The position numbers and the translations under genes are program-made. Below the pieces are notes generated by a model. The model did not search any database and was not told the DNA's origin. It worked only from the letters and a program-made list of their open reading frames with translations. Of a stretch of DNA of 64,000 bases, positions 28,042-38,856 are shown piece by piece (the stretch's first letter is position 1; every line of letters begins with the position of its first letter). Location of the stretch: contig NZ_BNBI01000005.1 of assembly GCF_014655295.1 (NCBI RefSeq), forward strand, positions 310,001-374,000, given 5' to 3'. Source of the stretch: Streptomyces fumanus. Its GTDB lineage: Bacteria; Actinomycetota; Actinomycetes; Streptomycetales; Streptomycetaceae.

Positions 28042-28137
28042 ATGCGTGCCCCGATCGTCCCGTCCGGCGGCCTCGACCCGCTCGACGCCGCCGCCCCCCG
28101 CCGAGCCGCCGCGCCCGTGGAGGCGGTCCGGTCATGA
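28042..28137 (+). CDS. Possible 31-residue leader peptide coupled to the DUF6010 gene
   Basis: A short frame beginning MRAPIVPSGGLDPLDAA, with AAGGAAG closely upstream, ends TGA at 28135-28137 and overlaps the next ATG (ATGA). It could couple translation to the downstream membrane protein. It is short and compositionally ordinary, so it may also be chance. Confidence 0.35.
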   Translation: MRAPIVPSGGLDPLDAAAPRRAAAPVEAVRS

Positions 28138-28556
28138 CCTACCTGTCACCGATCGTCGTCGGCCTGGTCTACGCCGTCCTGATGTCCCTGCTGCGCGAAC
28201 CCCACCGGCGCCGGTTCAACGCCGTCATGGTGGCCGGGGCGGGCGCCGCCTATCTCAGCGGCGGAGGCTTCGGCGGATGGGAGTTCCCGGTCACCGCCCT
28301 CATCACCTATGTCGCCTACCGGGGCCTGGAGTCCTGGACCTTCATCGGCCTGGCCTGGCTGCTGCACACCGCCTGGGACCTGGTCCACCACTTCAAGGGC
28401 AACCCGATCATGCCCTTCTACCACGGCTCCTCGATGGCCTGTGCCGTCTGCGACCCGGTCATCGCGCTGTGGTGCTTCCGCGGCGGCCCCTCGCTCATCG
28501 CCCTCGTCCGCGACCGCGGGCGGCGGCCCCGCGCGGCCGGACGGGGCGCGTCCTGA
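28134..28556 (+). CDS. DUF6010-family integral membrane protein
   Basis: The 140-residue protein has four hydrophobic segments (residues 2-18, 28-45, 55-80, 98-115). The conserved pattern GGGFGGWEFPVTALITYVAYRG, LLHTAWDLVHHFKGNPIMPF and SSMACAVCDPVIALWCF matches DUF6010 as remembered. HTAWDLVHH places histidines within the membrane, possibly a metal or haem site. Function is unknown. GGAGG precedes the ATG. It is divergent from the GlxA-type regulator. Confidence 0.8.
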   Translation: MTYLSPIVVGLVYAVLMSLLREPHRRRFNAVMVAGAGAAYLSGGGFGGWEFPVTALITYVAYRGLESWTFIGLAWLLHTAWDLVHHFKGNPIMPFYHGSSMACAVCDPVIALWCFRGGPSLIALVRDRGRRPRAAGRGAS

Positions 28557-28569
28557 CCGGTGGCGGCCC

Positions 28570-29607
28570 TCACCCGACGGCCGGGGCGCCGGGCGCGAGG
28601 ACCACCTTGCCGACCACGGCACCGGACTCGGCGTACCGCAGGGCCTCGGCGGCCTGGGTGAGCGGGTAGACCCGGTCGATCCGGGCGGTGACGGTGCCGT
28701 CCCGGAGCAGGGCGAAGACCCGGGTGAGGTCCTCGCGCAACTCGGCGCGGTAGGCGTCGGGACGGCGCGCACGGCCCGCCCACAGGTTGAAGAAGTGCGC
28801 GGAGCGGCCGTTGGGCAGCGCGTTCCACAGCATCAGCCGGGCGACCAGCTTCAGCACCGGCAGCGCGCCGTTGCCCGGCTGGTCCCGGGTGGCGGCGCTG
28901 CCGTACGACACGAGGGTGCCGCCGGGGGCGAGCATCCGCCAGGAGTCCTCGATGCCCTTGCCGCCGACGTGGTCGAAGACGGCGGCCACCCCGCCGGGCG
29001 CCAGTTCCCGGACCCGGGCCGGGACGTCCCCGCGGTAGTCGACGGGTACGGCGCCCATGGCCCGGACGGCTTCCTGGTTGCGGGCGGAGGCGGTGCCGAT
29101 GACCTGCACGCCGTGCGCCCGGGCCAACTGCACCAGGACGCTGCCGACCCCGCCGTTGGCGCCGTGCACGACGACGGTGTCGCCGGGGCGGACCCGGGCC
29201 GTGCGGTGCAGCATGCGCCAGGCCGTCGCGCCGTTGGTCACCATCGTCTCGGCCTCGGCGGCGTCCACTCCGTCGGGCACCGGCACCAGGTCGGCGGCGT
29301 CCAGCAGCGCGTACTCGGCCCAGCCGCCGGTCTTGGTGAGCGCGGCGACCCGCTGTCCGGGGGCGAGTCCCGGCACCGGGGAGCCGAGGGCCTCGACGGT
29401 GCCGACGAGGTCGTAGCCGGGGACGAAGGGGAACGCCGGCATGTCGTAGTACTTGCCCCGGCGCATCTGCTGCTCCGCGAAGGTGACACCGCTGGCCTCG
29501 ATCCGCACGAGCGCCTGACCGGGCCCGGGCGCGGGCAGGTCACGGACCCGGACCTCCAGGCTCTCGGGCTCGCCGACGCCCGGCAGCACGATCTCGGTGG
29601 TACGCAT
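28570..29607 (-). CDS. Zinc-free NADPH:quinone oxidoreductase-like MDR
   Basis: The 345-residue protein has the GroES-like fold without catalytic cysteine ligands (IEASGVTFAEQQMRRGKYYDMPAFPFVPGYDLVGTVEALG) and the nucleotide motif VVHGANGGVGSVLVQLA. These place it with the quinone oxidoreductase/enoyl reductase MDR group. It would reduce a quinone or alkenal with NADPH. GAAGGAG precedes the ATG at 29607. Its upstream region carries AGTGGTTGAC repeats that look like TetR operators, but no adjacent TetR gene exists in the window. Confidence 0.88.
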   Translation of the reverse strand: MRTTEIVLPGVGEPESLEVRVRDLPAPGPGQALVRIEASGVTFAEQQMRRGKYYDMPAFPFVPGYDLVGTVEALGSPVPGLAPGQRVAALTKTGGWAEYALLDAADLVPVPDGVDAAEAETMVTNGATAWRMLHRTARVRPGDTVVVHGANGGVGSVLVQLARAHGVQVIGTASARNQEAVRAMGAVPVDYRGDVPARVRELAPGGVAAVFDHVGGKGIEDSWRMLAPGGTLVSYGSAATRDQPGNGALPVLKLVARLMLWNALPNGRSAHFFNLWAGRARRPDAYRAELREDLTRVFALLRDGTVTARIDRVYPLTQAAEALRYAESGAVVGKVVLAPGAPAVG

Positions 29608-29641
29608 GACGATCTCCTTCGTCGGTCGATGCCGAGTGATC

Positions 29642-29751
29642 AGTGGTTGACCACTCACTCTGAAGGTCCGAGAGAGGGCGGCCGTCGGACTCCAGGGGAA
29701 TCGTCGGACCGCCCGTCGTTCGGACTCTCCATTGATGTGTAGTCAACCACT
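29642..29751. promoter_or_regulatory. AGTGGTTGAC-type operator elements
   Basis: AGTGGTTGACCACT (29642-29655) is an inverted repeat (AGTGGT/ACCACT around TG). AGTCAACCACT (29741-29751) is a second copy of the same sequence in opposite orientation. Both are followed by CAC and lie 35-145 nt upstream of the oxidoreductase start. Confidence 0.6.
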
Positions 29752-29765
29752 CACACTCTCGCCGG

Positions 29766-30272
29766 TCAAGCGGGGCGCCGCCGGGGCCGTCGGCCGCGCC
29801 GCGTCGGGCCCCAGGGCTTCAGTACGGAGATCACCGTCATGAACACATACGCGGACAGCGAGACGACCGGCCCCATCAGCACGTCCCCCCGGTCGGGCAG
29901 CGCCCCCTCGGCGGTGACACCGGCCACCGCCGCGTGCACCGCCGGGCGCAGCACCAGGGCGGTCGCGGTGACCGTGGCCAGCGTCAGCCAGAACTTGACG
30001 TACACCCACCGGTGCCGGGCCAGCCCCCACGGCGTGCCCAGCGACAGCACCAGCCCGCTCGCCAGGGTGAGGAACGCGACCGGCAGCAGCAGCCAGTCCG
30101 CGAACACCCGCATCCCCCGCACGGCCGCCTCCGTCCCCGCCGCCGACCCGCTCCCGGCGGCGGCGATCCCGAGGGCCAGCAGCCCGAGGGTGACCCCGAC
30201 CCAGCTCCCGGACGCCACCACGTGCACGACCAGGACGCCCCGCCGCCGGCCCCGCGTCAACTTCGTCTCCAT
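29766..30272 (-). CDS. Four-helix integral membrane protein, DUF2269-like
   Basis: The 168-residue protein has four hydrophobic segments (about 12-36, 55-76, 88-108, 130-150), a histidine in the first (LVVHVVASGSWVGVTLGLL) and an arginine-rich C-terminal tail. The pattern resembles small actinobacterial DUF2269-type membrane proteins. Function is unknown. The ATG at 30272 is chosen because the upstream extension is proline/arginine-rich and hydrophilic. Confidence 0.75.
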   Translation of the reverse strand: METKLTRGRRRGVLVVHVVASGSWVGVTLGLLALGIAAAGSGSAAGTEAAVRGMRVFADWLLLPVAFLTLASGLVLSLGTPWGLARHRWVYVKFWLTLATVTATALVLRPAVHAAVAGVTAEGALPDRGDVLMGPVVSLSAYVFMTVISVLKPWGPTRRGRRPRRRPA

Positions 30273-30354
30273 GCGTGCCACCCTGCCGCCGCCCGGCCCC
30301 GGGGGCGTCCCGCGCGGGGAGTAACCCGGCGTACTGGCGTCGGCGTACACGCAC

Positions 30355-30393
30355 CACCGTGCCCCGGAGCACCGACGGCTCCGGGGCACGGTG
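30355..30393 (-). terminator. Strong terminator after the subtilase gene
   Basis: A perfect 16-bp stem (CACCGTGCCCCGGAGC at 30355-30370, complement at 30378-30393) with a 7-nt loop lies 20 nt beyond the protease stop codon. Confidence 0.85.
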
Positions 30394-30412
30394 GCGAGGT
30401 CGCGCGGGGGTG

Positions 30413-31621
30413 TTACGGGACGATCTTCAGGAGGCGGTTCGGGGAGCCGCTGCCGGGGTTGGTGACCTTGCCGGTGGTGGCGCCCGCGGTCAGCGCCGAG
30501 GCGACCTGGGCGGGGGTGGCGGAGGTGTGGTTCGCGAGGTAGACCGCCGCCGCGCCCGCGACGTGCGGGGTGGCCATCGACGTACCGGAGATGGTGTTGG
30601 TCGCCGTGTCGCTGGTGTACCAGCCGGCCGTGATGGAGGAGCCGGGGGCGAAGATGTCCAGGACGGAGCCGTAGTTGGAGTAGCTGGCGCGGGCGTCCGT
30701 GCTGGTGGTGGCGCCCACGGTGATGGCCTCGGTGACCCGGGCGGGGGAGGACGTGGAGGCGCTGGTGGAGCTGTTGCCCGCGGCGACGGCGTACGTCACA
30801 CCGCTGGCGATGGAGTTGCGGACGGCCGTGTCCAGGGTGGTGGAGACGCCGCCGCCCAGGGACATGTTGGCGACCGAGGGGCCGGAGTGGTTGGCGGTCA
30901 CCCAGTCGATGCCCGCGATGACACCGGCCGTGGTGCCCGAGCCGCTGTTGTTCAGCACCCGCACCGCCACGATCTTCGCCTTCTTGGCGACGCCGTACGT
31001 CGTCCCCGCGATCGTCGTGGCCACATGGGTGCCGTGGCCGTTGCCGTCGGAGGCGACGGTGTCACCGTCGACCGCGTCGTAGCCGTAGGAGGCGCGGCCG
31101 CTGATCTGCGAGTGGGTGATGCGCACGCCGGTGTCGATGACGTACGCCGTCACCCCGCTGCCCGCGCTGTCCGGGTAGGTGTACGTCCCGGACAGCGGCA
31201 GGGAGGTCTGGTCGATGCGGTCCAGGCCCCAGGGCGCGTTGGTCTGCGTGGTGTCGGTGAGCCGGACGCGCTGGTCCTGCTCGACCGAGGCCACCGACGG
31301 GTCGGCGGCCAGGCGTCTGGCCTCGGCGGCGGAGAGGGTGGCGGTGTAGCCGTTCAGGGCACTGCCGAACGTCTTCTTCACCGTGCCGCCGTACTCCCGC
31401 ACCAGGTTCTTGCCGGCGGCGGAGGACGCCTTGAGGCCCGCGCCCTTCTTGAGGGTCACGATGTAGCTGTCCTTGACCGCGGTGGGGGAGCCGGCGGCGA
31501 TCACGGTGCCCTCGGCCGGGGCGGCCTGGGCGGGTATCGCGGTGAGCCCGCCGGTGAGGGCGGCGGCCGCCGCGCCGGCGATCGCGGCGAACCGTATCTT
31601 CTTGCTCAGCAGTGGTGCCAT
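30413..31621 (-). CDS. Secreted subtilisin-like serine protease (S8)
   Basis: The 402-residue preproprotein has a signal peptide (about 1-34, ends AQAAPA), then an inhibitor_I9-type propeptide (SYIVTLKKGAGL to SVEQDQRVRL, about 50-121). The mature domain carries the triad Asp163 (VIDTGV), His196 (NGHGTHVA) and Ser348 (GTSMATPH), with oxyanion Asn283 (AAGNSS). It resembles alkaline subtilases of the proteinase K subgroup. AGAGGAGG lies upstream of the ATG. A TTGACA -35 at 31782-31787 (minus strand) and the terminator after it suggest a monocistronic unit. Confidence 0.95.
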   Translation of the reverse strand: MAPLLSKKIRFAAIAGAAAAALTGGLTAIPAQAAPAEGTVIAAGSPTAVKDSYIVTLKKGAGLKASSAAGKNLVREYGGTVKKTFGSALNGYTATLSAAEARRLAADPSVASVEQDQRVRLTDTTQTNAPWGLDRIDQTSLPLSGTYTYPDSAGSGVTAYVIDTGVRITHSQISGRASYGYDAVDGDTVASDGNGHGTHVATTIAGTTYGVAKKAKIVAVRVLNNSGSGTTAGVIAGIDWVTANHSGPSVANMSLGGGVSTTLDTAVRNSIASGVTYAVAAGNSSTSASTSSPARVTEAITVGATTSTDARASYSNYGSVLDIFAPGSSITAGWYTSDTATNTISGTSMATPHVAGAAAVYLANHTSATPAQVASALTAGATTGKVTNPGSGSPNRLLKIVP

Positions 31622-31922
31622 ACGAGGGAGTCCTCCTCTAGGCAGCGCGCGCCTGGGTGGGGGCGCGCGGCTGTGGGGGGTGTGCGCGGGCTCGCGCACA
31701 CGGCCCGCGGACGTCGCGTTCCGCCCCGGGCCGTGGAACAGCGTCGACCAACTACGCGCGTAGGACAAGAGGTTGAACGCATGTCAACGAACCTGTCATG
31801 TGCACGAAACGTCGACGGTGTGCCGTCCGGCCACCGGACGGCCGGAAACACGAGGTGAACACCGCGACCACGAAGTGATAACGGCGGACAACCGAACCGC
31901 GCGGCCCCGGGTCTAGTCCCGC
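31622..31922. other. Intergenic region between subtilase and glycosyltransferase
   Basis: No gene is seen here. On the minus strand it holds TTGACA (31782-31787), a good -35 for the protease, though no clear -10 follows at 16-18 nt. GTTGA-N7-TCAAC (31772-31788) surrounds it. Near the plus-strand end, TAGTCC ends a few nt before the glycosyltransferase ATG and could be a -10 for a short-leader mRNA. Confidence 0.5.
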
Positions 31923-33188
31923 ATGAAGATCTCTTTCCTCCTGCACAACGCGTACGGGATCGGAGGCACGATCACCACGACGTTCAACCTGGCCCAGGCG
32001 CTGGCCCGGCGGCACACCGTGGAGATCGTCTCCGTGCTCCGGCACCGGGAGCGCCCGCACTTCGCCCTCGACCCCCGGGTGGCCCTCCGGCCGCTGGTGG
32101 ACCTCCGGCAGGAGAAGGAGCACCCGCTGCACCTGCGGCCCGCCCAGGTGTTCCCGGCCGCCGAGTACCGCTACGAGCAGTACAGCGAGCTGACCGACCA
32201 GCGGATCGGGGCCTGTCTGGAGGCGATCGACGCCGACGTGGTGGTGGGCACCCGCCCCGGACTCAACGTCCACCTCGCCCTCCAGGCGCCGGCGCACGTC
32301 GCCCGGGTCGGCCAGGAGCACCTCACCCTGGACAACCACCCCCCGCGCCTGCGCACCGCGCTGCGCCGGGCCTACCGGCGGCTCGACGTGCTCACCACGG
32401 TCACCGAGGCCGACGCGGACGCCTACCGCCGCAAGATGCGGCTGCCCGGTGTCCGGATCGAGGCCCTGCCCAACAGCGTCCCCGACCCGGTGCTGCCGCC
32501 CGCCGACGGCACCGCCAAGGTCGTCGTCGCGGCCGGCCGGCTGGTCCCCGTCAAGCGCTACGACCTGATCATCGAGGCGTTCGCCCGGGTCGCCGCCGAA
32601 CACCCCGACTGGCAGCTCCGCATCTACGGCAAGGGCGAGGAGCACGACCGGCTGCGCGCCCTCGTCCTCCGGCTCGGCCTCAGCGACAACGTTCTCCTCA
32701 TGGGCCCCGCCGCCCCCATGGAGGCGGAGTGGGTCAAGGGCTCGATCGGCGCCGCCGCCTCCAACTTCGAACCGTTCGGGATGACCCTGGTGGAGGCCAT
32801 GCGGTGCGGGCTGCCGGTGGTGAGCACCGACTGCCCCTACGGCCCCGGCGAGATCATCCAGGACGGTGTCGACGGCCGCCTCGTGCCGGTCGGCGACACC
32901 GCCGCCTTCGGCGCGGCCCTGCTGGAACTGGTCCGCGACGACGAACGGCGCCGGCGCATGGGCCGGGCGGCCGTCGAGAACGCCCGCCGCTTCGCCCCCG
33001 GCCCCGTCCTCGAACAGGCCGAGCGCCTGCTGGAACGGGCCGTCGCCGCCCGCCGGGCCGGGCGCCCCGCCGCCGAGGACCGCGACCCGGTGCGCCGGGT
33101 CCTCGTGGGCCAGGGCTTCGCCGCCCGCGACGCCGTCCACGCCACGGGCAGCCACGCCCTGCGCACGCTCCGGAGGGGACGCCGATGA
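31923..33188 (+). CDS. Glycosyltransferase family 4 (GT-B fold)
   Basis: The 421-residue cytoplasmic enzyme begins MKISFLLHNAYGIGGTITTTFNLAQAL, the GT4 acceptor-side glycine loop. It has the C-terminal nucleotide-sugar domain AAGRLVPVKRYDLIIEAFARVA and the E-x7-E motif region in NFEPFGMTLVEAMRCGLPVVSTDCPYGPGEII. It would transfer a sugar from an NDP-sugar to a cell-surface or secondary-metabolite acceptor. No GGAGG lies upstream of the ATG. Its stop overlaps the next ATG (ATGA), so the two are translated together. Confidence 0.9.
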   Translation: MKISFLLHNAYGIGGTITTTFNLAQALARRHTVEIVSVLRHRERPHFALDPRVALRPLVDLRQEKEHPLHLRPAQVFPAAEYRYEQYSELTDQRIGACLEAIDADVVVGTRPGLNVHLALQAPAHVARVGQEHLTLDNHPPRLRTALRRAYRRLDVLTTVTEADADAYRRKMRLPGVRIEALPNSVPDPVLPPADGTAKVVVAAGRLVPVKRYDLIIEAFARVAAEHPDWQLRIYGKGEEHDRLRALVLRLGLSDNVLLMGPAAPMEAEWVKGSIGAAASNFEPFGMTLVEAMRCGLPVVSTDCPYGPGEIIQDGVDGRLVPVGDTAAFGAALLELVRDDERRRRMGRAAVENARRFAPGPVLEQAERLLERAVAARRAGRPAAEDRDPVRRVLVGQGFAARDAVHATGSHALRTLRRGRR

Positions 33189-34018
33189 GCACGGACCAGG
33201 ACATCGAACCCCGCGTCGACTGCACGGTGGACGCGGACGGCCGTACCGTCTTCGGCGTCCACCCGGCCCCGGCCGCCCCGCGGGCCCGGCTCCTCCTCGC
33301 ACTGCGCCCGGCGAAGGACGAGCCCGAGCGGACCACCCGCCTCCTCGACCTCGGCCCGGCCGACGGCACGCACCGCCGCACCGCCGTCCTGCCGGTGGAG
33401 CAGCGGCTCCCCGAGGGCCGGTGGGACCTGTACCTGCTCCCGGAACCGGACGGCGAGCGGCAGCGGCTGCGCGCCGGACCGCGCGACCTGCGCGCCCTGG
33501 TGGACGGCGCCGCCCGGGACCGGTCCGCGCCGGTCGCCGCCCGTGTCCCGTACGTCACCAAGGGCGGCTTCCTCGCCCTGCGGACCTGGCTGCGCGACGC
33601 GCACGCCGAGGCCGGCCGCATCACCCTGGCGGACGGGACGCTGACCGCCCGACTCCGCCTGCACGGCGCCGAGTCGGGACCCCGGCCCGGGGTATGGCTG
33701 CGGCTGCGCGGCCGGGCCGGGACCGAACTGGCCGCCGAGGTCCGGGTGGCCGCCGACCACCGGGACCTGTCCTTCACCGCCTCCCTCGCCGACCTCGCCG
33801 CACCGGCCGCCGCGGCCCGCTCCGGACGGTGCATCTGGGACGTCTTCGTGCGCCCCGGCGGGGCGGTACCGCCGGTCCGGGTCAGCCGGTTCCTCGACGA
33901 CCTGGCCGACCGCAAGGACATCCAGGTCTACCCGGAGGTCCCGGTCGGCGAGGCCCTCGTACGCCCCTACTACACGGTCGACAACGACCTGTCCGTGGTG
34001 GTGACCCGCACCGGCTGA
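33185..34018 (+). CDS. Unrecognised protein coupled to the glycosyltransferase
   Basis: The 277-residue soluble protein has no signal peptide or membrane segment. The sequence looks beta-rich with two similar halves: FGVHPAPAAPRARLLLALRPAK, with LPEGRWDLYL, and RLRLHGAESGPRPGVWLRLRGR, with RCIWDVFVRP. This suggests a tandem beta-sandwich. It ends with a conserved-looking VRPYYTVDNDLSVVV. I do not recognise a family. The ATGA overlap with the GT4 gene points to a joint role in glycan synthesis. Confidence 0.7.
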   Translation: MSTDQDIEPRVDCTVDADGRTVFGVHPAPAAPRARLLLALRPAKDEPERTTRLLDLGPADGTHRRTAVLPVEQRLPEGRWDLYLLPEPDGERQRLRAGPRDLRALVDGAARDRSAPVAARVPYVTKGGFLALRTWLRDAHAEAGRITLADGTLTARLRLHGAESGPRPGVWLRLRGRAGTELAAEVRVAADHRDLSFTASLADLAAPAAAARSGRCIWDVFVRPGGAVPPVRVSRFLDDLADRKDIQVYPEVPVGEALVRPYYTVDNDLSVVVTRTG

Positions 34019-34035
34019 CCCCTGCCCCGGCCCGC

Positions 34036-34067
34036 TTTTGAACAAGTTCAAAAACCTGCGCTAGGCT
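34036..34067 (+). promoter_or_regulatory. Promoter with embedded inverted repeat for the epimerase-like gene
   Basis: TTTTGAACAAGTTCAAAA (34036-34053) is a perfect inverted repeat around AA, typical of TetR operators. TTGAAC inside it (34038-34043) and TAGGCT (34062-34067) are spaced 18 nt apart, as -35 and -10, so a bound repressor would cover the -35. No regulator gene is adjacent. Confidence 0.65.
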
Positions 34068-34094
34068 CCCCTTACACGAAGAGGGGGAGGCCCC

Positions 34095-35054
34095 ATGAAG
34101 ATCGTGATGCCCGGGGGTACCGGGCAGGTGGGCCGGGTCCTGGAGCGGGCGTTCACGGCCGCCGGACACGACGTCGTCGTCCTGACCCGGCGGCCGTCGG
34201 GCCCGGGCCAGGTGTACTGGGACGGCGAGACGCCCGGCCCCTGGACGGACGCCGTCGACGGCAGCGACGTGGTGGTCAACCTGGCCGGGCGGAGCGTCAA
34301 CTGCCGTTACACACCGGCCAATCTGCGGGCGATGATGGACTCGCGGGTCCGCTCCACCCGCGCGGTGGGCGAAGCCGTCGCCGCCGCCGCGCGACCGCCC
34401 CGGGTCTGGCTCCAGATGAGCACCGCCACCGTCTACGCCCACCGCTTCGACGCCGCCCACGACGAGGCGACCGGCGTGCTCGGCGGCAAGGAACCCGGCG
34501 TCCCCGGCTACTGGTCGTACAGCGTGGACATCGCCACCGCCTGGGAGCGCGCCCTGGCGGAGGCGCCGACCCCGCGCACCCGCAAGGTCGCGCTGCGCTC
34601 GGCGATGGTGATGAGCCCCGACCGGGGCGGGGTCTTCGACGTCCTGTCCCGGCTCGCGCGCACCGGCCTCGGCGGCCCGGTCGCGGGCGGCGCCCAGTAC
34701 GTGTCCTGGGTGCACGAGACGGACTTCGTACGCGCCGCCGGGTTCCTGATCGACCGGGAGGACCTCAGCGGGCCGGTCAACGTGGCCGCGCCCGCGCCGC
34801 TGCCCCAGCGGGCCTTCATGCGGGAGCTGCGCGCCGCCTGGGGGATGCCCATCGGCCTGCCCGCCACCCGGTGGATGGCGGAGATCGGCGCGTTCGTCCT
34901 GCGGTCCGACACCGAGCTGCTGCTCAAGAGCCGCCGCGTGGTGCCCGGCCGGCTCCTCGACGCGGGCTTCACCTTCGACCGGCCCGCCTGGCCGGGGGCC
35001 GCCGCCGACCTCGTACGGCGCTCCCGCGCCCGCGCCCGGGGCCGGGCGGCCTGA
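34095..35054 (+). CDS. NAD(P)-dependent epimerase-like protein (SDR39U1/TIGR01777 type, DUF1731 end)
   Basis: The 319-residue extended SDR has the nucleotide motif MPGGTGQVGRVL at the N-terminus, VVVNLAGRSVNCRYTPANLRAMMDSRVRSTRAVGEA (family hallmark) and a C-terminal DUF1731-like segment (WGMPIGLPATRWMAEIGAFVLRSDTELLLKSRRVVPGRLLDAGFTF). The usual SDR tyrosine site is replaced by the STATVYAHRFD region. The cellular substrate is unknown for the family. GGGGGAGG precedes the ATG. Confidence 0.88.
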   Translation: MKIVMPGGTGQVGRVLERAFTAAGHDVVVLTRRPSGPGQVYWDGETPGPWTDAVDGSDVVVNLAGRSVNCRYTPANLRAMMDSRVRSTRAVGEAVAAAARPPRVWLQMSTATVYAHRFDAAHDEATGVLGGKEPGVPGYWSYSVDIATAWERALAEAPTPRTRKVALRSAMVMSPDRGGVFDVLSRLARTGLGGPVAGGAQYVSWVHETDFVRAAGFLIDREDLSGPVNVAAPAPLPQRAFMRELRAAWGMPIGLPATRWMAEIGAFVLRSDTELLLKSRRVVPGRLLDAGFTFDRPAWPGAAADLVRRSRARARGRAA

Positions 35055-35057
35055 CGG

Positions 35058-35348
35058 TCAGGGCCGGTACTGCTGCTGCGGGGACTGCCCGGACACCTGG
35101 CCGCCGGGGCCGTCCTGGGCCTGCGCCCGGAGCTGCTCGGCCTGCTCCTTGGTCACCTTCTGCTCGGCGCCGCAGAAGGTGCACTGGGTCGAGTACGACG
35201 TCGAGAACGGGAACAGCGGTACGAAGAACAGCGTGAACTTCGTGACGCGCTTGCGGAGCGTGTGCGCGGCGGGATTGCCGCAGTGGCCGCACACCAGCGT
35301 CAGTATCGCCAGTTGGTACAGGTAGCCCTTGGTGCCAAAGATGATCAT
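35058..35348 (-). CDS. Zinc-ribbon domain protein
   Basis: The 96-residue protein has two CxxC knuckles (CGHCG at about residues 20-24 and CTFCG at 56-60) forming a zinc ribbon, with a hydrophobic insertion (FTLFFVPLFPFSTSYSTQC) between them. That matches the small zf-ribbon proteins common in actinobacteria. The C-terminal tail is Gln-rich and disordered. Function is unknown. GGAAGGACC precedes the ATG. It converges on the epimerase gene with only 3 nt between stops. Confidence 0.85.
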   Translation of the reverse strand: MIIFGTKGYLYQLAILTLVCGHCGNPAAHTLRKRVTKFTLFFVPLFPFSTSYSTQCTFCGAEQKVTKEQAEQLRAQAQDGPGGQVSGQSPQQQYRP

Positions 35349-35448
35349 GCCGGTCCTTCCCCGGGAGGGTGCCCTGCCGCCAGGGTGCCAGACGAGTGCC
35401 CGGCGTGCCGCGCGAGATGCACCGCCGGCCGGGCGGCGGCCGGCCGGG

Positions 35449-35871
35449 TCAGGCGATGGACGCCGAGATCACCGCGGACACCGCGAGGTTGCAGGACGCC
35501 GTCACCCACACCGCGGGGTGCGGCTCCGGGTCCACCAGCGTCTCGCCCAGCCTCCCCGGCGTGAGCACGTCCACCACCAGGAACGCCACGGCCATCATCA
35601 CCAGCCCCAGCAGCCCGAACGACGCCGTGGACACCAGCCCCTTGCCGAAGTCGTCGTACGTCGTCCAGATCGAGGTGAACACCACGCCGCCGACGCCGAG
35701 CAGCGCGGAGCTGAGCACCAGCGCCGCGTTGCGGTTGCGCTGCTCCCATATCTGCCGGCCGAGCTTCCCCGGGGTCAGCACGTCGACCAGGACGATACCG
35801 AGGACCAGCAGGACCAGACCGAGCGCGCCGTAGGCGGTGGCCCGGCCGAGTCCGTTGACGATGTCGCTCAT
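35449..35871 (-). CDS. DUF350-family membrane protein
   Basis: The 140-residue protein has four hydrophobic helices arranged as an internal duplication: LGLVLLVLGIVLVDVLTPGKLG and LGLVMMAVAFLVVDVLTPGRLG are two copies of the DUF350 unit. The membrane role is unknown. The ATG at 35871 has GGAG 14 nt upstream. It is divergent from the fur-katG unit. Confidence 0.88.
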   Translation of the reverse strand: MSDIVNGLGRATAYGALGLVLLVLGIVLVDVLTPGKLGRQIWEQRNRNAALVLSSALLGVGGVVFTSIWTTYDDFGKGLVSTASFGLLGLVMMAVAFLVVDVLTPGRLGETLVDPEPHPAVWVTASCNLAVSAVISASIA

Positions 35872-35960
35872 GGGGGTGCCGGCTCCGTAGGTGAGGGATC
35901 GGGAAACGACCGCGGGCGGTCAAGGCGATGCAAAATGTAGCGCACCGCCTGCGACACCCT

Positions 35961-36004
35961 GTTCGTCACCTGACTTGAACCGTTCGTTCTCTTTAACTGT
36001 TCGT
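35961..36004. repeat. Three GTTCGT direct repeats upstream of fur
   Basis: Exact GTTCGT copies at 35961, 35982 and 35999 lie 24-67 nt before the fur ATG in the promoter region. A possible -10 TAGTTT follows at 36013-36018. Such repeats fit a Fur-type self-regulatory site, but the motif itself is not a known consensus. Confidence 0.5.
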
Positions 36005-36017
36005 GTTTCCGGCGTAG

Positions 36018-38720
<2,703 letters not shown>

Positions 38721-38733
38721 TCCCCGCCGGCCC

Positions 38734-38759
38734 GCCCCCGGCCCGGTCCGGCCGGGGGC
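38734..38759 (+). terminator. Terminator of fur-katG
   Basis: GCCCCCGGCC pairs with GGCCGGGGGC over a 6-nt loop, 14 nt after the katG stop. Confidence 0.8.
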
Positions 38760-38856
38760 GTACTTCAACACTTCCTTGAGTCGTTGCGGTACGCCCCCGG
38801 CCCGCGCGACAGTTTCCCCGCACGGTGCGCGGCAGCGCGGGGGAGGGGCGACGCGG

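Noticed and set aside
27937..28137. 66-codon frame including the upstream region of the DUF6010 gene
   Set aside because: The part before 28042 has no start signal and runs through the divergent promoter.
31910..31921. GGGTCTAGTCCC as a dre site at the glycosyltransferase
   Set aside because: Only the central GGTCTAG matches the dre core and no GlcNAc-related gene is adjacent. TAGTCC is more likely a -10.
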